In this document: positions 63,123 to 64,000 of the stretch, one piece after another
How positions within the stretch are numbered: the first letter of the stretch is position 1
How the letters are laid out: each line of letters opens with the position of its first letter
From: Aquimarina sp. MMG016
GTDB lineage: Bacteria > Bacteroidota > Bacteroidia > Flavobacteriales > Flavobacteriaceae
Length of the DNA: 64,000 bases
NCBI RefSeq assembly: GCF_018100805.1
Contig: NZ_JAGJEA010000007.1
Coordinates: 1-64,000, forward strand
Direction of reading: 5' to 3'
The notes under the pieces: generated by a model
What the model saw: the letters and a program-made list of their open reading frames with translations, nothing else
What the model was told of the DNA's origin: nothing
The model's database searches: none
Made by a program: the position numbers and the translations under genes

Positions 63123-64000
63123 ATGAAAGGATCAGACAACATGAAGAATTATCATATAGACAGAAGTGTAGTTCTGTTTTTTGTGATAACATTATTAATT
63201 TCGGCAACAGTGTTTGGGTTTAGATATGCCAATTACACGCCTTGTGAGATTATTGAATTTGATATTAATGCTAGAAATTATAGAGTAGGAGAGATTATTC
63301 GTTTTAAAGACAATACAAAAGGAGCAATAACCAGAGAGTGGCATTTTGGTGATAGTTCAAAAGCGGATGCTAGAGTTGCACCGTTTCATACCTATGAAAA
63401 ACCAGGGGAATATGAAGTGAACTTGGTAATTAATGGGAAATGTAATAGCACAAGAATTGTTACTATTAAAGAAAAGGTATTTATTCTGGATTCTACCAAA
63501 TTAGCAAAATTTGATGTCCCAAAATCTGTTAAAGTAGGTGAAGTACTTAAATTAAAAGATAAAACATTAAACGCAAGATCTTGGGAATGGAGGTTTGGTG
63601 AAACTGCAGAAATAAATTCTAAGAAGAAAAACCCTGTATATATTTATAATGAACCAGGCTTGAAGACTATTACATTGGTTGTTAATGGTGATGTGCGTTA
63701 CAAAACACAGAAGAAAATAACTGTTCTTGCTAAAGAGAAGAAAAAAGAAAAAGTAGTAAGGCCTATTATCAGACCAAAAGAATCAAAATCTGGATTGAAA
63801 CTTAAACCTTCTATTGGTGTTGAAGAAAATAAACCAAAAGAATTCAAAGCACCATTTATAAGTAAAAAAGCGTTTGAAGCTAAACTTTTAGAGGTGTATA
63901 AAAAAACAGCTACGGCTAATGACTTTAGTCCTTATCTGTGTGGTAATCTTGATCTGTCTGTTTTGGCAAATAAAAAACGCACTACATTTTTAGAACTTTG
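63123..64000 (+). CDS. Membrane-anchored two-PKD-domain protein of the T6SS (partial, possible TssP)
   Basis: The frame is open from the ATG at 63123 (or 63141, six codons later) to the window end, giving 292 residues with no stop. A single transmembrane helix (residues 16-34, VVLFFVITLLISATVFGF) is followed by two PKD domains at about residues 45-115 (REWHFGDSSK, PFHTYEKPGEYEVNLV) and 130-200 (WEWRFGETAE, PVYIYNEPGLKTITLV). A Lys/Pro-rich linker and the start of another domain come next. It lies behind tssF. Subtype iii systems have membrane parts TssN to TssR, and a PKD protein in this place fits TssP, but my memory of that assignment is not firm. Confidence 0.6.
   Translation, partial: MKGSDNMKNYHIDRSVVLFFVITLLISATVFGFRYANYTPCEIIEFDINARNYRVGEIIRFKDNTKGAITREWHFGDSSKADARVAPFHTYEKPGEYEVNLVINGKCNSTRIVTIKEKVFILDSTKLAKFDVPKSVKVGEVLKLKDKTLNARSWEWRFGETAEINSKKKNPVYIYNEPGLKTITLVVNGDVRYKTQKKITVLAKEKKKEKVVRPIIRPKESKSGLKLKPSIGVEENKPKEFKAPFISKKAFEAKLLEVYKKTATANDFSPYLCGNLDLSVLANKKRTTFLEL

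Noticed and set aside
39964..64000. The T6SS region as an integrative element
   Set aside because: No integrase, tRNA junction, direct repeats or transposase were found within the window. Transfer remains possible but is not supported here.
1..64000. tRNA, rRNA or CRISPR features
   Set aside because: I looked for T-arm GTTC motifs, rRNA landmarks and regularly spaced repeats and saw none. A covariance-model scan would be needed to exclude a divergent tRNA.

Overview
The window looks like a chromosome segment from a marine member of the Flavobacteriia (Bacteroidetes). The DNA is AT-rich and many genes are preceded by the Bacteroidetes -7 box TAnnTTTG. The flavobacterial pair DUF6452/DUF6048 sits next to rlmD. 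A proteorhodopsin faces a Blh retinal-forming oxygenase gene, a 6S-Flavo-type RNA lies between zapA and rny, and there is a type VI secretion system (T6SS) of the Bacteroidetes subtype iii. I cannot name the genus from sequence alone. I see no tRNA, rRNA, CRISPR array, integrase or insertion sequence.

Positions 1-12.4 kb carry a PAQR/hemolysin III protein; a methyltransferase, ZIP transporter and DUF4268 operon; an RlmL-type rRNA methyltransferase; a large secreted Asp-box repeat protein; a truncated SDR gene; a dienelactone hydrolase-like lipoprotein; the rlmD cluster; and an ECF sigma factor with a small membrane partner and a likely self-recognised promoter. Positions 12.4-20 kb carry rocD with a large inverted repeat in its leader, the blh/proteorhodopsin pair, a tandemly duplicated pair of small membrane protein genes, an Smr-domain protein, and two paralogous lipoproteins, one with an inserted calcium-binding repeat block. 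Positions 20-39.9 kb are mostly core genes: cysteine desulfurase, a TonB-dependent receptor with an M23 peptidase, zapB-like/zapA/6S RNA/rny, three tandem paralogues of an unknown 125-residue family, clpC, gyrA with a TPR protein, a DUF72 protein and a DEAD-box helicase.

From 39.96 kb to the right edge the window is a T6SS subtype iii locus, and it continues past 64,000. The + strand block tssH-tssB-tssC encodes the sheath and its recycling ATPase. A histidine kinase/response regulator pair and a LemA/GIDE-type membrane operon follow on the - strand. Next is a tightly packed - strand module running vgrG, unknown 311 aa, DUF4280 PAAR-like tip, a large OmpA-domain protein without a signal peptide (probable effector), unknown 274 aa, and a small exported lipoprotein-like protein (possible immunity protein). 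Two separately terminated hcp/tssD paralogues come next. A - strand operon then encodes an NlpC/P60 lipoprotein peptidase, TssG and TssN. Finally a + strand operon encodes TssE, TssF and a two-PKD-domain membrane protein that is cut by the window end. TssK and the other subtype iii membrane parts (TssO, TssQ, TssR) are not visible and are expected to the right.

The most interesting part is the VgrG-linked module at 49.1-56.3 kb. A cytoplasmically made protein with a peptidoglycan-binding OmpA domain and a hydrophobic, strand-rich C-terminal region is encoded directly behind the PAAR-like tip and ahead of two unknown genes that could be its adaptor and immunity protein.
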